The notes: generated by a model not told the origin, from the letters alone. Numbered from the stretch's first letter, positions 17,801 through 27,085 are shown. The stretch: DNA of 64,000 bases from Bacteroidetes bacterium GWF2_35_48 (GCA_001769125.1 MEOG01000126.1:1-64000); one strand, 5' to 3'. Made by a program: numbers and translations.

Positions 17801-18709
17801 ATGCTGCAAATAGCCAACCCCATATACGATGTAGTTTTCAAATACCTGATGGACGATAACAAAGTTGCTAAACTATTGCTTTCAGCTATTATCGGCGAAG
17901 ATATAATTAGGCTTGAATACCGTCCAACAGAAATGAAAACAGATTTAACTGCTAAATCTGTAACTGTTTATCATATTGATTTCAGTGCTAAAATTCGTTC
18001 TGCCGATGGCACAGAAAAACTTGTAATCATTGAAATTCAAAAAGCTAAACTGGCTACCGACATCATGCGGTTTCGCAAATATCTGGGAGCACAATATAGT
18101 AACCCTGAAAATATACAAGAAGTAAATGATTCCGTAACAAGCTATAAAAAAGTCATTCCTATTATAAGTATATATTTTCTCGGACATAAACTTGACCACA
18201 TAAAAGTACCTGTGATAAAAGTACAACGAGATTATATCGATTTGACAACCGGAACAACCATCTATGAGAAAGAATATTTTATTGAAAGTCTTACCCATGA
18301 CAGTTTTATCATACAAATACCCTTTTTAAAAGACAATCGTAAAACTGATTTATTACAAGTGCTAAGCATTTTTGATCAAAGCAATCGCGAGCAAGACTTT
18401 CATATATTAAATGTGGACGAAAAAGAATTTCCTGAAAAATACCGGGATATTATTCGCAGATTACAGCAGGCTAATTCAGACTCTGAAGTGCGACAACAAA
18501 TGGGGGTAGAAGATATTTATATCGAAGATTACAGACAAACTGAAAGGCAGATTGAAAAAATGAAAGAAGCTATAACAGAGAAAGACATTGCTCTGGAAGA
18601 AAGCAAAAAAACAATTGAAGAAAACAAAAAAACAATTGAAGAAAACAAAAAACAATTAGAAGATAAGGATAAACTTATTGAAGAGTTAAAAAAACAAGTA
18701 AATAAATAA
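17801..18709 (+). CDS. PD-(D/E)XK nuclease-family transposase (Rpn-like) with C-terminal coiled coil
   Basis: A 302-residue protein beginning NPIYDVVFKYLMDDN, the hallmark of the PD-(D/E)XK transposase/Rpn group common in Bacteroidota. The nuclease core is Asp60 in IDFSAKI and Glu78-x-Gln80 in VIIEIQKAK, followed by the conserved alpha/beta region through FDQSNREQDFHILN. Residues 245-302 form a charged coiled coil encoded partly by an exact 21-bp direct repeat (codons for KKTIEEN) near 18604-18655. Related Rpn proteins nick DNA and promote recombination. No terminal inverted repeats mark an insertion sequence here. A strong promoter precedes it. Confidence 0.8.
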   Translation: MLQIANPIYDVVFKYLMDDNKVAKLLLSAIIGEDIIRLEYRPTEMKTDLTAKSVTVYHIDFSAKIRSADGTEKLVIIEIQKAKLATDIMRFRKYLGAQYSNPENIQEVNDSVTSYKKVIPIISIYFLGHKLDHIKVPVIKVQRDYIDLTTGTTIYEKEYFIESLTHDSFIIQIPFLKDNRKTDLLQVLSIFDQSNREQDFHILNVDEKEFPEKYRDIIRRLQQANSDSEVRQQMGVEDIYIEDYRQTERQIEKMKEAITEKDIALEESKKTIEENKKTIEENKKQLEDKDKLIEELKKQVNK

Positions 18710-18777
18710 TGAAAGCCACAGTGATATTTTGATACTAAATTATCACTAAAAAATAATGAGTCCACTCCGAAAACCCT

Positions 18778-18866
18778 ATTGCCACAGATTACGCCAATTT
18801 TCACAGATTATTAATTCTATTAATCAGTGAATTAAATCTGTGTTAATTCGTGAAATCGGTGGCAAT
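18778..18866. repeat. Imperfect 89-nt inverted repeat with ATTGCCAC/GTGGCAAT ends
   Basis: Outer 8-bp arms are perfect, and the interior pairs CACAGATT with AATCTGTG. It lies in a 368-base gap without a gene, downstream of the nuclease gene. It looks like a small non-autonomous repeat rather than a terminator, since no U-tract follows. Confidence 0.65.
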
Positions 18867-18892
18867 TCAATAAAATGAGTAATAAAAAATCA

Positions 18893-18922
18893 AGGTGCAG
18901 CGCACCGTAACATTTATTGTGG
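18893..18922. repeat. GGTGCAGCGCACC mini-hairpin, dispersed repeat
   Basis: A GGTGC/GCACC stem with flank AAGGTGC...GTAACATTTATTG. A second copy with altered loop and a weaker arm occurs at 41079-41100 (GGTGCAGAACACCGCAATAT). From here to 19065 I see no gene. Confidence 0.5.
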
Positions 18923-19065
18923 CTGATTAGCAATAACATTTGAAGAAAGAGCATTAATAAACATAGTAGATGCTGCGTTGCTTATCAATATTGTTATTCC
19001 GAGTCTGTCTCTTGTGTTCCCCTTTTCTTAGTAATATTTCCTGAAAATCCTTTCAGAATTATTAC

Positions 19066-19073
19066 TACATTTG
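19066..19073 (+). promoter_or_regulatory. Candidate -7 box overlapping the ABC-F start region
   Basis: TACATTTG ends only four bases before the ATG at 19078. If used, transcription would begin at or within a few bases of the start codon. No -33 TTTG is visible at the expected spacing, so this may be chance. Confidence 0.25.
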
Positions 19074-19077
19074 CCGC

Positions 19078-20979
19078 ATGAATTTTCTATCAGTTGAAGA
19101 ATTATCAAAGAGTTACGGAACAAAGCTTTTGTTCGACAAAATTACATTTGGTGTAAATCAGCATCAGCGGGTGGCTCTTGTTGCAAGAAACGGAGCAGGA
19201 AAAACAAGCCTTCTCCGAATTCTTACAGGCGCTGAAATTGCAGATAGTGGTGTTATCGCGTGGCGAAAAGATATCAAGTATGCTTATCTTGAACAAGATC
19301 CCATTCTTGACGAGAATTTAAGCATTGCTGAAGCAGTTTATCAATCAGATAATCCGGTTTTGAACGCAGTTCGAGCTTATGAAAACGCGCTATTGCAATT
19401 TGAAAAAAATGACTCTGAAATTAATTCAAAAAATCTTCAGGATGCCTCTTCTCTCATGGATCAGCTTACTGCCTGGGATTATGAATCTAAAATTAAAGAA
19501 ATTCTTTACAGGCTTGACATTCCATCTCCTGAAAAAAAAATTAGAGAACTTTCCGGCGGACAGAAAAAAAGAGTGGCGCTTGCAAAAATTCTCATTCATG
19601 AGCCCGACATGCTTATTCTCGATGAACCGACCAATCATCTTGATCTTGAAATGACCGAGTGGCTCGAAGAATTATTAATTTCTCGAAAAATTACATTATT
19701 GCTTGTTACGCATGACAGGTATTTTTTAGATACTGTCTGCACCGAAATTATTGAATTGGAACAAGGAAAATTATTCCCTTATAAAGGAAATTTTCAGTAC
19801 TTTATTGAGAAAAAAGCAGCCCGCGAACAAGTTGAAAATGCAGAAATAGATAAAGCCCGAAATCTTTATCGCCGTGAATTGGAATGGGTTCGCAGAATGC
19901 CAAAAGCGCGCACTACAAAAGCAAAATACAGGGTAGATGCTTTTACCGGAATTGAAGAAAAAGCATTTTCAAAACAAACGGAGCAAAGGTTGGAATTTAA
20001 TGTAAAAATGACCCGCATAGGCAGCAAAATTCTTGAATTGAAAAATGTTTCAAAATCCTATGATGAGATTTGTTGCGTAAAAGAGTTTTCATACATATTT
20101 AAAAAGGGCGAGAAAATTGGAGTTATTGGAAAAAACGGTATAGGAAAAACTACTTTGCTGAATATTATTATGAAGCAAGTTATGCCTGATGCTGGTAGTA
20201 TTGATACCGGCGATACGGTTGTTTACGGATATTACTCACAGGGTGGTATTAAATTAAATGAAGATAAAAAAGTTATTGAAGTAGTAAAAGAAATTGCTGA
20301 ATTTATTCCTTTATCGAACGGGAGCCATCTTTCAGCATCGCAAATGTTATTTCAGTTTCAGTTTCCTGCGGATGTGCAGCACAGCTATGTTTCAAAACTT
20401 AGTGGAGGAGAAAAACAAAAATTGTATCTCCTAACGGTTTTAATGAAAAATCCGAATTTTTTAATTCTCGATGAACCTACGAATGATTTGGATATAGCTA
20501 CATTGGGAAGCCTTGAAGATTTTCTTTTTTCTTTTCAGGGATGTATTTTAATCGTTACGCACGACCGCTATTTTATGGATAAAATGGTTGATCATATTTT
20601 TGCTTTTGAGGGTAGTGGTCTTATTAGAGATTTTCCCGGAAATTACACGCAATACAGAGAGAAAATAGAGCAGGAACAAAAAAATCAAATTGCCATACAA
20701 AAACGATTAGATGCAAAAGAAAATAGTAAAGCTCCCGAATCTCCTGTTATTACAATGAGTGAGAAGAAGAAAATGGGCTTTAAGGAAAAAATGGAATTTG
20801 AAAAATTAGAAATTGAAATTGCAAATCTTGAGGCTGAAAAGACAGATTTAACGGACAAAATGAATATGCCTTCTAGCAATCACGAAGAAATTATTAAAAT
20901 TGTAGAGCGTTTTAATATCCTTACAGAAGAATTAGATCAAAAATCAATGCGCTGGCTCGAATTGAGCGAGCTGGTATAG
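19078..20979 (+). CDS. ABC-F family ATPase (Uup/EttA type)
   Basis: A 633-residue soluble protein with two ATP-binding cassettes and no membrane segment. Cassette 1 has Walker A ARNGAGKTS near residue 37, signature LSGGQKKR and Walker B MLILDEPTNHLD. Cassette 2 has Walker A GKNGIGKTT, signature LSGGEKQK and Walker B FLILDEPTNDLD. The linker 'RREL EWVRRMPKARTTKAKYR' is typical of Uup-like members, and a C-terminal coiled coil follows (residues ~560-633). ABC-F proteins act on the ribosome, resolving stalled or antibiotic-bound states; Uup is linked to DNA structure and ribosome assembly. The exact subgroup is not certain. Confidence 0.93.
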   Translation: MNFLSVEELSKSYGTKLLFDKITFGVNQHQRVALVARNGAGKTSLLRILTGAEIADSGVIAWRKDIKYAYLEQDPILDENLSIAEAVYQSDNPVLNAVRAYENALLQFEKNDSEINSKNLQDASSLMDQLTAWDYESKIKEILYRLDIPSPEKKIRELSGGQKKRVALAKILIHEPDMLILDEPTNHLDLEMTEWLEELLISRKITLLLVTHDRYFLDTVCTEIIELEQGKLFPYKGNFQYFIEKKAAREQVENAEIDKARNLYRRELEWVRRMPKARTTKAKYRVDAFTGIEEKAFSKQTEQRLEFNVKMTRIGSKILELKNVSKSYDEICCVKEFSYIFKKGEKIGVIGKNGIGKTTLLNIIMKQVMPDAGSIDTGDTVVYGYYSQGGIKLNEDKKVIEVVKEIAEFIPLSNGSHLSASQMLFQFQFPADVQHSYVSKLSGGEKQKLYLLTVLMKNPNFLILDEPTNDLDIATLGSLEDFLFSFQGCILIVTHDRYFMDKMVDHIFAFEGSGLIRDFPGNYTQYREKIEQEQKNQIAIQKRLDAKENSKAPESPVITMSEKKKMGFKEKMEFEKLEIEIANLEAEKTDLTDKMNMPSSNHEEIIKIVERFNILTEELDQKSMRWLELSELV

Positions 20980-20980
20980 G

Positions 20981-21040
20981 CATCGTAAAACTGTTGCATT
21001 CGGCATTGTAAAACCGTTACATGCAACGGTTATATAATGT
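20981..21040. repeat. CATG-centred palindrome (family copy) with preceding partial copy
   Basis: AACCGTTACATGCAACGGTT (21011-21030) has its centre at CATG 21020-21023, one mismatch in the arms, and flanks CATTGTA ... TATAATG. A degenerate left part of the same sequence precedes it (20981-21000). It separates the ABC-F and helicase genes. Confidence 0.7.
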
Positions 21041-21070
21041 CATAATATTTAACTAACATTCATCATCATA

Positions 21071-22330
21071 ATGAACTTCACAGAATTCAAATTAGACCTC
21101 AGACTCCAGGAAGGAATAGCCAGCTTGGGCTTTGATAAAGCTACCGCGATACAAGAGCATGCGATTCCCGCAATATTAGAAGGCAAAGATATGATTGCTT
21201 CAGCGCAAACCGGAACAGGAAAAACTGCAGCTTTTTTGCTTCCAATAATTAATAAAATAATTACAGCTCCTCATGGCGATTGTATAAAAGCTTTGGTTAT
21301 TGTACCGACACGCGAACTTGCGGTGCAGATAGACCAGCATTTAGACGGGCTTTCTTATTTTACTCCGATTAGCTCCATTGCTGTATATGGCGGAGGCGAT
21401 GGTATTGTTTTTGAACGTACAAAAAAAGCCCTGACCGATGGCGTGGATATTATCATTTGCACTCCCGGTACCATGATTTCCCATCTGAATATGGGGTACA
21501 TAAATCTTTCAGGTTTGAAATATCTTATACTCGATGAAGCAGACCGTATGCTCGATATGGGATTTTACGATGATATAATAAAAATAATATCTTTCCTTCC
21601 GGCACAAAGACAGAATCTGCTTTTTTCTGCTACCATGCCCGATAAAATACGCACTCTTGCCAGAAAAATTCTTGTTAAACCTGTTGAAATAAATCTTGCA
21701 GTTTCAAAGCCACCTGATAAAATCCTACAGATTGCTTATGTTGTTTACGAGAATCAGAAAATACCGCTAATACTGGATCTTTTAAGGGAAAAACCTTTAA
21801 AAAGTATTCTGATTTTTTGTTCAACAAAATCAAATACCAAACAACTAAGCAGGGAACTGAAAAGGGCTAGACTTAATGCTGAAGATATGCATTCAGACCT
21901 TGATCAGCCCACACGCGAAAAAGTATTATCCCAATTTAAAAGTAAAAGGCTTACGATTCTTGTAGCAACAGATATTCTTTCACGAGGAATTGACGTGGAA
22001 GATATTGACCTCGTTATTAATTTTGATGTTCCGAATGATGGTGAAGATTACATTCACAGAATTGGAAGAACCGCTCGCGCTGAAACAGATGGAGTAGCTA
22101 TTACGTTTATTAATGAAAAAGAGCAAAGGTCATTTTTAGCAATTGAAAATCTTCTAGAGAAAACGGTACACAAAGCGATTGTTCCCGAAAAATATGGAGA
22201 AACGCCTGTTTATGCGCCCGAAAAACAAAGGGCAGAAAAAAGAAGAGGTCATTTTATTGGCAATAAAAATAAATTTTCCCGGTCAGATAATAATAAAAGA
22301 AGAAGCAATGAACCGTACCGGAAAAAATAA
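21071..22330 (+). CDS. DEAD-box RNA helicase (RhlE-like)
   Basis: A 419-residue helicase with the motifs in order: Q motif (F..A.AIQEHAIPA), motif I ASAQTGTGKTA, Ia PTRELAVQ, Ib TPGT, II LDEADRMLD, III FSAT, V ATDILSRGIDVEDIDLVINFDVP and VI HRIGRTAR. The tail is basic (KQRAEKRRGHFIGNKNKF...). It unwinds short RNA duplexes in RNA decay or ribosome assembly. Its last 23 bases overlap the start of the following lipoprotein gene in another frame, suggesting coupling or simply compaction. Confidence 0.93.
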   Translation: MNFTEFKLDLRLQEGIASLGFDKATAIQEHAIPAILEGKDMIASAQTGTGKTAAFLLPIINKIITAPHGDCIKALVIVPTRELAVQIDQHLDGLSYFTPISSIAVYGGGDGIVFERTKKALTDGVDIIICTPGTMISHLNMGYINLSGLKYLILDEADRMLDMGFYDDIIKIISFLPAQRQNLLFSATMPDKIRTLARKILVKPVEINLAVSKPPDKILQIAYVVYENQKIPLILDLLREKPLKSILIFCSTKSNTKQLSRELKRARLNAEDMHSDLDQPTREKVLSQFKSKRLTILVATDILSRGIDVEDIDLVINFDVPNDGEDYIHRIGRTARAETDGVAITFINEKEQRSFLAIENLLEKTVHKAIVPEKYGETPVYAPEKQRAEKRRGHFIGNKNKFSRSDNNKRRSNEPYRKK

Positions 22331-23990
22331 TATCTTAACTCTGTCAGCCTTTATTTTACTGACTATTTTGTTTTTTTTTAATTCTTGTAAAACCGGAAAA
22401 TTCAATTCTTCTGATTTGAACAAAATAACAATCAACAGCTATTACAAAGGAGAAATTTCCGGAAAAACATTATATGTAACAATCAAAGAATGCAATGAAA
22501 AAATTGCAGGGGAGTACTTTTTTGTAACAGACAAGGCAATAACAGAAGTAAATTCTTTTCGGGGATTTATTAAGAACGGAATGCTTTCGGTTACAGGTTT
22601 TGTAAAAAACGATTCGCTGCAACTTTTTACCGAACCTGTAATTTCTGAAGATACTATTTCCTGTAATTTTTTTTTAAAAAATAGTAAAGAGCCACAAACG
22701 CTGATTTTGGTAAGAGAGAAACCGCAAGCTGTTTTTAAATCAGGCAATCGTTATAAGTCTGAAGTTTTTTCAAAAGTCAAAAAAACAACGAAAATTTTTG
22801 GTAATGCTGAAGGATATTATTCTTCTAAATTATATGAAAATGTAAGCGAGTCAAATTATGGAACTATATTGGTTGATGTAGCGAAAAGCATAGCGAAAAA
22901 TGTTTTATTAAAAGAACACGATCTTGATCTGGATATTTATGAACCTGTTGGCGATACATTGAAAAAACGCCCTTTAATCGTGCTGATTCATGGAGGCGCA
23001 TTTATTATTGGCGATAAAAAATCGGAAACAATGCTTGCTCTTTCTGAATATTATGCGCGGCTTGGCTATGTGGTTGCTTCTGTTAATTATCGTCTGGGAT
23101 ATTTGTTATTGCCCGGACAATACGATTATTTGGAAAGAGAGATTCATCGCGCGGTTCAGGATGCAAGGGCTGCTATTCGTTATCTAATGCATAATTCAGG
23201 GATTTATAAAATTGATAGAAATCGAATAATTGTAGGAGGAAACAGCGCAGGAGGATTTACAGCTCTGAATGTTGCTTTTATGGATGAGTCAGAAGTTTAC
23301 CCAAGCATTAAAGGGAGCTTACTGAAATTGCAGAAAGATTTAGGATGCCTCGATTGCAGTTCAAATAATTATAAAGATAAATTTTCAGTTAAGGGCGTTA
23401 TCAATATGTGGGGAGCTTTAACAGATATTGAATTGATGGATGATTATGAAAATATTCCTTTGTTGAGTTTTCATGGAGATGATGATAACATTGTACCTTA
23501 TGGATTTGATTTACCTTTTAAAAATATCAGACCTGAAATAACAGCATTCTTTGTGAAAAAGATATACGGTTCAAAAATAATACATGAAAAGGCATCAAAA
23601 TTAAATTTAAAAAATGAACTTGTAACATTCCCAAAAGCAAGCCACGAGCCACATTTGGATGAGAACAATCAATTCAATGAAAAATTTGATATAATAAAAT
23701 CAAAAACAAAAGATTTTAATTACAGCGTGATTACTCAAACGGAAGAAAAAATTATCGGTATTCAGGAAATTTCTCATAGTGATTTTCCTCCTTCATACAG
23801 ATTTTATTATCATCCATCTTATAAATATTTTTGGAAAGCAGAAGGTGGAAAAATTGTTTCAATCAGTCCTAATGGAGAAGAAATCAAGATTGTTTGGTTT
23901 GATAATTCAGACAATAAAAAAATTATTTTAAATATTATTAATGACATAGGAGCATCGCTTGAATTTTCAATGCCCGTTCGTGTGATATAA
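22308..23990 (+). CDS. Lipoprotein carboxylesterase/alpha-beta hydrolase (BD-FAE-like)
   Basis: About 560 residues. The ATG at 22308 is chosen because it places a lipoprotein signal (ILLTILFFFNSC) at the N-terminus; longer in-frame extension lies inside the helicase gene. Residues ~35-150 form a beta-rich N-terminal region. The hydrolase domain starts around residue 200, with the oxyanion motif LIHGGAF, nucleophile elbow GGNSAGG (Ser313), acid in HGDDDNIVPYG and likely His in ASHEPH. A further beta-rich segment with a weak T9SS-like look ends the protein, but it lacks a clear sorting motif. Likely an outer-membrane or periplasmic esterase; substrate unknown. Confidence 0.8.
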   Translation: MNRTGKNNILTLSAFILLTILFFFNSCKTGKFNSSDLNKITINSYYKGEISGKTLYVTIKECNEKIAGEYFFVTDKAITEVNSFRGFIKNGMLSVTGFVKNDSLQLFTEPVISEDTISCNFFLKNSKEPQTLILVREKPQAVFKSGNRYKSEVFSKVKKTTKIFGNAEGYYSSKLYENVSESNYGTILVDVAKSIAKNVLLKEHDLDLDIYEPVGDTLKKRPLIVLIHGGAFIIGDKKSETMLALSEYYARLGYVVASVNYRLGYLLLPGQYDYLEREIHRAVQDARAAIRYLMHNSGIYKIDRNRIIVGGNSAGGFTALNVAFMDESEVYPSIKGSLLKLQKDLGCLDCSSNNYKDKFSVKGVINMWGALTDIELMDDYENIPLLSFHGDDDNIVPYGFDLPFKNIRPEITAFFVKKIYGSKIIHEKASKLNLKNELVTFPKASHEPHLDENNQFNEKFDIIKSKTKDFNYSVITQTEEKIIGIQEISHSDFPPSYRFYYHPSYKYFWKAEGGKIVSISPNGEEIKIVWFDNSDNKKIILNIINDIGASLEFSMPVRVI

Positions 23991-24004
23991 ATTATATTAT
24001 AGGA

Positions 24005-24068
24005 TTCTCGCAATCCTGTGAGGTATTGCGAGAAGGCTTGTGCGATGGCTATCCTCACAGGTTTGCGG
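24005..24068. repeat. Single copy of the CCTGTGAGG/CCTCACAGG hairpin element
   Basis: Perfect 9-bp arms lie at 24015-24023 and 24053-24061 (47 nt from end to end), with the interior motif GTATTG...GGCTAT shared with the tandem array at 16703-16868. Where the array has TGAG, this copy has TGCG at two matching places. Confidence 0.8.
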
Positions 24069-24100
24069 AAAATAAATAAAATATTAAAACAAAAAAAACA

Positions 24101-25039
24101 ATGAATAGAATAACACAACTTTTAAAAATCCAATATCCCATTATTCAGGCAGGAATGATCTGGTGCAGCGGATGGGAGCTTGCTTCAGCAGTCAGCAACG
24201 CAGGAGGGCTTGGTCTTATTGGCTCCGGCTCTATGACACCTGAAATTCTCAGGGAGCATATTCAAAAATGCAAAGCAGCAACAGCCAAACCCTTTGGTGT
24301 TAATATCCCACTCTTATTTCCCAGCGCAGATGAATTTATAAAAATGGTTATGGAAGAAAATGTTCCTGTTGTTTTCACATCTGCCGGCAATCCTGCTAAA
24401 TGGACAAAGTTTTTAAAAGAAGCAGGCATAACAGTAGTACATGTTATTGCCAATACAAAATTTGCAAAAAAATGTGAGGATGCGGGCTGCGATGCAATAG
24501 TTGCAGAAGGGTTTGAAGCAGGTGGTCACAACGGTAAAGAAGAAACAACAACAATGACTTTGATTCCCATGGTTCGCGATGCCGTGAAAATTCCTGTTAT
24601 TGCTGCTGGTGGTATTGCTACTGGTAGAGGAATGTTAGCTGCATTTTCTCTTGGAGCAGAGGGCGTACAGATTGGTACCCGCTTTGTTACATCTGTAGAA
24701 AGCTCAGCACATGAAAATTTTAAAAATAAAATTCTTGAATCAAAAGACGGAGATACGCATCTTATATTAAAAAGACTTGTTCCTGTCCGACTAATAAAAA
24801 ATAAATTTTTTGAAGAAGTGGAAAAGCTCGAAATTACAGGCGCTCCACTTGATGTTTTATCTTCATTATTAGGAAGAGGTCGCGCTAAAAAAGGTATGTT
24901 CGATGGCAATCTCGACGAGGGAGAATTAGAAATAGGTCAGATTTCAGGACTTCTCAAAGAAATTAAACCTGCTGCTGAAATTGTACAGGAGATTATATTT
25001 GAATACAACAAAGCTTTGAAGGAATTAAAAAGTTGTTAG
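24101..25039 (+). CDS. FMN-dependent nitronate monooxygenase / FabK-like enoyl reductase
   Basis: A 312-residue TIM-barrel flavoprotein. The family pattern is present: PIIQAGMIWCSGWELASAVSNAGGLGLIGSGS at the N-terminus, the DAIVAEGFEAGGHNG motif with the His that activates substrate, then PVIAAGGIATGRGMLAAFSLGAEGVQIGTRF for phosphate/FMN binding. The same fold serves as enoyl-ACP reductase (FabK) or nitronate monooxygenase; the EAGGH motif is shared. No fatty-acid genes are adjacent (fabG lies 27 kb away), so the role is left open. The upstream 110 bases hold only the hairpin repeat. Confidence 0.85.
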   Translation: MNRITQLLKIQYPIIQAGMIWCSGWELASAVSNAGGLGLIGSGSMTPEILREHIQKCKAATAKPFGVNIPLLFPSADEFIKMVMEENVPVVFTSAGNPAKWTKFLKEAGITVVHVIANTKFAKKCEDAGCDAIVAEGFEAGGHNGKEETTTMTLIPMVRDAVKIPVIAAGGIATGRGMLAAFSLGAEGVQIGTRFVTSVESSAHENFKNKILESKDGDTHLILKRLVPVRLIKNKFFEEVEKLEITGAPLDVLSSLLGRGRAKKGMFDGNLDEGELEIGQISGLLKEIKPAAEIVQEIIFEYNKALKELKSC

Positions 25040-25067
25040 TAAAATGTTTGATTTAAATTCTTTTTAA

Positions 25068-25847
25068 ATGAATAACCTCATCCAAATTCAAGGAAAAAAA
25101 ATCTGGTATAATTTTATTTCTCCCAAACGAAGAGACGGCAAAAAGCCATTAATTATTTTTTTACACGAAGGACTTGGTTGCTCCGAGCAGTGGAAAGATT
25201 TTCCTGAATTAATTTGCAATAATTTCAATGTGTCTGGATTGGTGTATGACCGCTATGGATATGGAAAATCGCAGGAAATAGGGGAGAATAGAACTACAGA
25301 TTTTTTACAACAAGAAGCATTTGTTTTTCTTCCCGATTTAATTTTGAAGTTAAATATTACGGAGCCTCTTATTTTTTTTGGACATAGCGACGGGGGCACA
25401 ATAGCACTGCTGTATGCATCTAAATTTTCTGAAAAAATTTCTGGTCTGATTACCGAGGCGGATCATGTTTTTATCGAACCTCTTTCTGCTAAGGGAATAC
25501 GTAGCGCTGTAGCTTCGTATGACAAAGGAAAGCTTAAATCATCGCTTGAAAAATATCATGAGGGAAAAACTGAATCAATGTTTCGCTCTTGGAGTGGGAC
25601 ATGGTTATCTGAAGACGGATTGAAGTGGAATATTGAGTCCCTTTTGCCGGGCATTAATGCTCCTGTGCTTGCAATTCAGGGAAAGAATGATAATTATGGA
25701 TCAGAATTACAGTTAATATCTAAACTTAAAAATATCAGCGGCAGGGTCGAAATACTTTATCTCCCAAATTGCGGGCATCATCCGCATCATCAGGAAAGGG
25801 AAAGAGTTCTGCAAAAAACAATAGATTTTATATCCGGAATTTTGTAA
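25068..25847 (+). CDS. Alpha/beta hydrolase
   Basis: A 259-residue cytoplasmic hydrolase with no signal peptide. The oxyanion strand is IIFLHEGLGCSEQWKDFP, the nucleophile elbow FFGHSDGGTIAL (Ser), the acid probably in AIQGKNDNYGS, and the catalytic His in LPNCGHHPHHQ. It starts 28 bases after the FabK-like gene and is probably co-transcribed. Esterase, thioesterase or C-C hydrolase activity cannot be distinguished. Confidence 0.82.
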   Translation: MNNLIQIQGKKIWYNFISPKRRDGKKPLIIFLHEGLGCSEQWKDFPELICNNFNVSGLVYDRYGYGKSQEIGENRTTDFLQQEAFVFLPDLILKLNITEPLIFFGHSDGGTIALLYASKFSEKISGLITEADHVFIEPLSAKGIRSAVASYDKGKLKSSLEKYHEGKTESMFRSWSGTWLSEDGLKWNIESLLPGINAPVLAIQGKNDNYGSELQLISKLKNISGRVEILYLPNCGHHPHHQERERVLQKTIDFISGIL

Positions 25848-25919
25848 ATTCAATTTTTCGTTTTAGTTTTATAGCTTTTTAAGAAAATCCTATTATCATT
25901 AACTTTAATATCTACTATT

Positions 25920-27062
25920 ATGAATTTTGAATTTACTGAAGAACAAAAAATGATCCAGCAGGCTGCAAAAGATTTTGCAGAAAGAGAATTACTGCAGGAT
26001 GTAATTGAAAGAGATGAAAAATCTTTATTTCCAACAAATCATATTAAAAAATTATCAGAACTTGGTTTTCTGGGTATGATGACCCATCCTAAGTATGATG
26101 GCGGTGGAATGGATACAATTTCGTATGTTCTGGCAATGGAAGAAATCTCAAAAATTGATTCTTCAGTTGCTGTAGTGATGTCTGTTTGCAACTCTCTTGT
26201 AAACTGGGGTCTTGAAACCTACGCAAACGAAGCTCAGAAAGAAAAATACCTGAAACCTCTTGCAAGCGGACAGAAAATCGGAGCATTCCTTCTTTCTGAA
26301 CCCGAAGCCGGCTCTGATGCAACATCACAGAGAACTACTGCAGAAGATAAGGGTGATTATTATCTTGTGAATGGAACAAAAAACTGGATTACCAATGCAA
26401 ATTCAGCATCTACCTATATAGTGATATGTCAGACACACCCCGATAAAAAACATAAAGGAATCAATGCGCTGATCATAGATAAAAATACTCCTGGAATCAC
26501 ACTTGGCCCTCATGAAAATAAAATGGGAATGCGCAGCAGTGATACACATTCTGTAATGTTTAATGATGTTAAAGTTCCTAAGGAAAATCGTATCGGCGAA
26601 GATGGCTTTGGATTTACTTTTGCAATGAAAACCCTTGATGGCGGTCGTATTGGCATTGCATCACAGGCATTAGGAATTGCGCAGGGTGCTTTTGAAAGAG
26701 CATTGAAATATTCTAAAGAAAGAAAAGCTTTTGGAACAGAAATTTGCAATCATCAGTCTGTTGCTTTTAAACTGGCAGATATGGCCGTGAAAATTGAAAA
26801 TGCACGCAATCTTTGTCTTAAATCTGCATGGTTGAAGGACCAGCACCAACCCTATGGAATTATGAGTGCTATGGCAAAACAGTATTGTGCGGATATAGCA
26901 ATGGAAGTTACTACAGAAGCTGTTCAGATTCATGGCGGGTACGGATATGTTAAAGAATATCACGTTGAACGCCTGATGCGTGAAGCGAAGCTTACCCAGA
27001 TATATGAAGGAACTTCAGAGGTTCAGAAAATTGTAATTTCACGTTCGTTATTAAAAGATTAA
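25920..27062 (+). CDS. Acyl-CoA dehydrogenase, short-chain/butyryl type
   Basis: A 380-residue flavoprotein of the ACAD family. It has the N-terminal helical domain, the FLLSEPEAGSD FAD/substrate loop, GTKNWITNA, then the C-terminal RIGIASQALGIAQGAFERAL, QAVQIHGGYGYVKEY-like segment (EAVQIHGGYGY) and catalytic base Glu363 in YEGTSE. It oxidises acyl-CoA to enoyl-CoA, or works in reverse as an electron-bifurcating butyryl-CoA dehydrogenase with EtfAB. The immediate downstream etfB and etfA make a Bcd-EtfAB style unit likely. Chain-length preference is inferred from family resemblance only. Confidence 0.92.
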   Translation: MNFEFTEEQKMIQQAAKDFAERELLQDVIERDEKSLFPTNHIKKLSELGFLGMMTHPKYDGGGMDTISYVLAMEEISKIDSSVAVVMSVCNSLVNWGLETYANEAQKEKYLKPLASGQKIGAFLLSEPEAGSDATSQRTTAEDKGDYYLVNGTKNWITNANSASTYIVICQTHPDKKHKGINALIIDKNTPGITLGPHENKMGMRSSDTHSVMFNDVKVPKENRIGEDGFGFTFAMKTLDGGRIGIASQALGIAQGAFERALKYSKERKAFGTEICNHQSVAFKLADMAVKIENARNLCLKSAWLKDQHQPYGIMSAMAKQYCADIAMEVTTEAVQIHGGYGYVKEYHVERLMREAKLTQIYEGTSEVQKIVISRSLLKD

Positions 27063-27085
27063 TTAATAATAAATATTGTTAAGAT

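Noticed and set aside
22179..22307. Longer start for the lipoprotein esterase
   Set aside because: It would lie inside the helicase gene and hide the lipoprotein signal; the ATG at 22308 gives a proper signal.
24101..25847. Fatty-acid biosynthesis cluster around the FabK-like gene
   Set aside because: Neighbouring genes are a hydrolase and an esterase; no acp, fabF, fabD or fabH is present.
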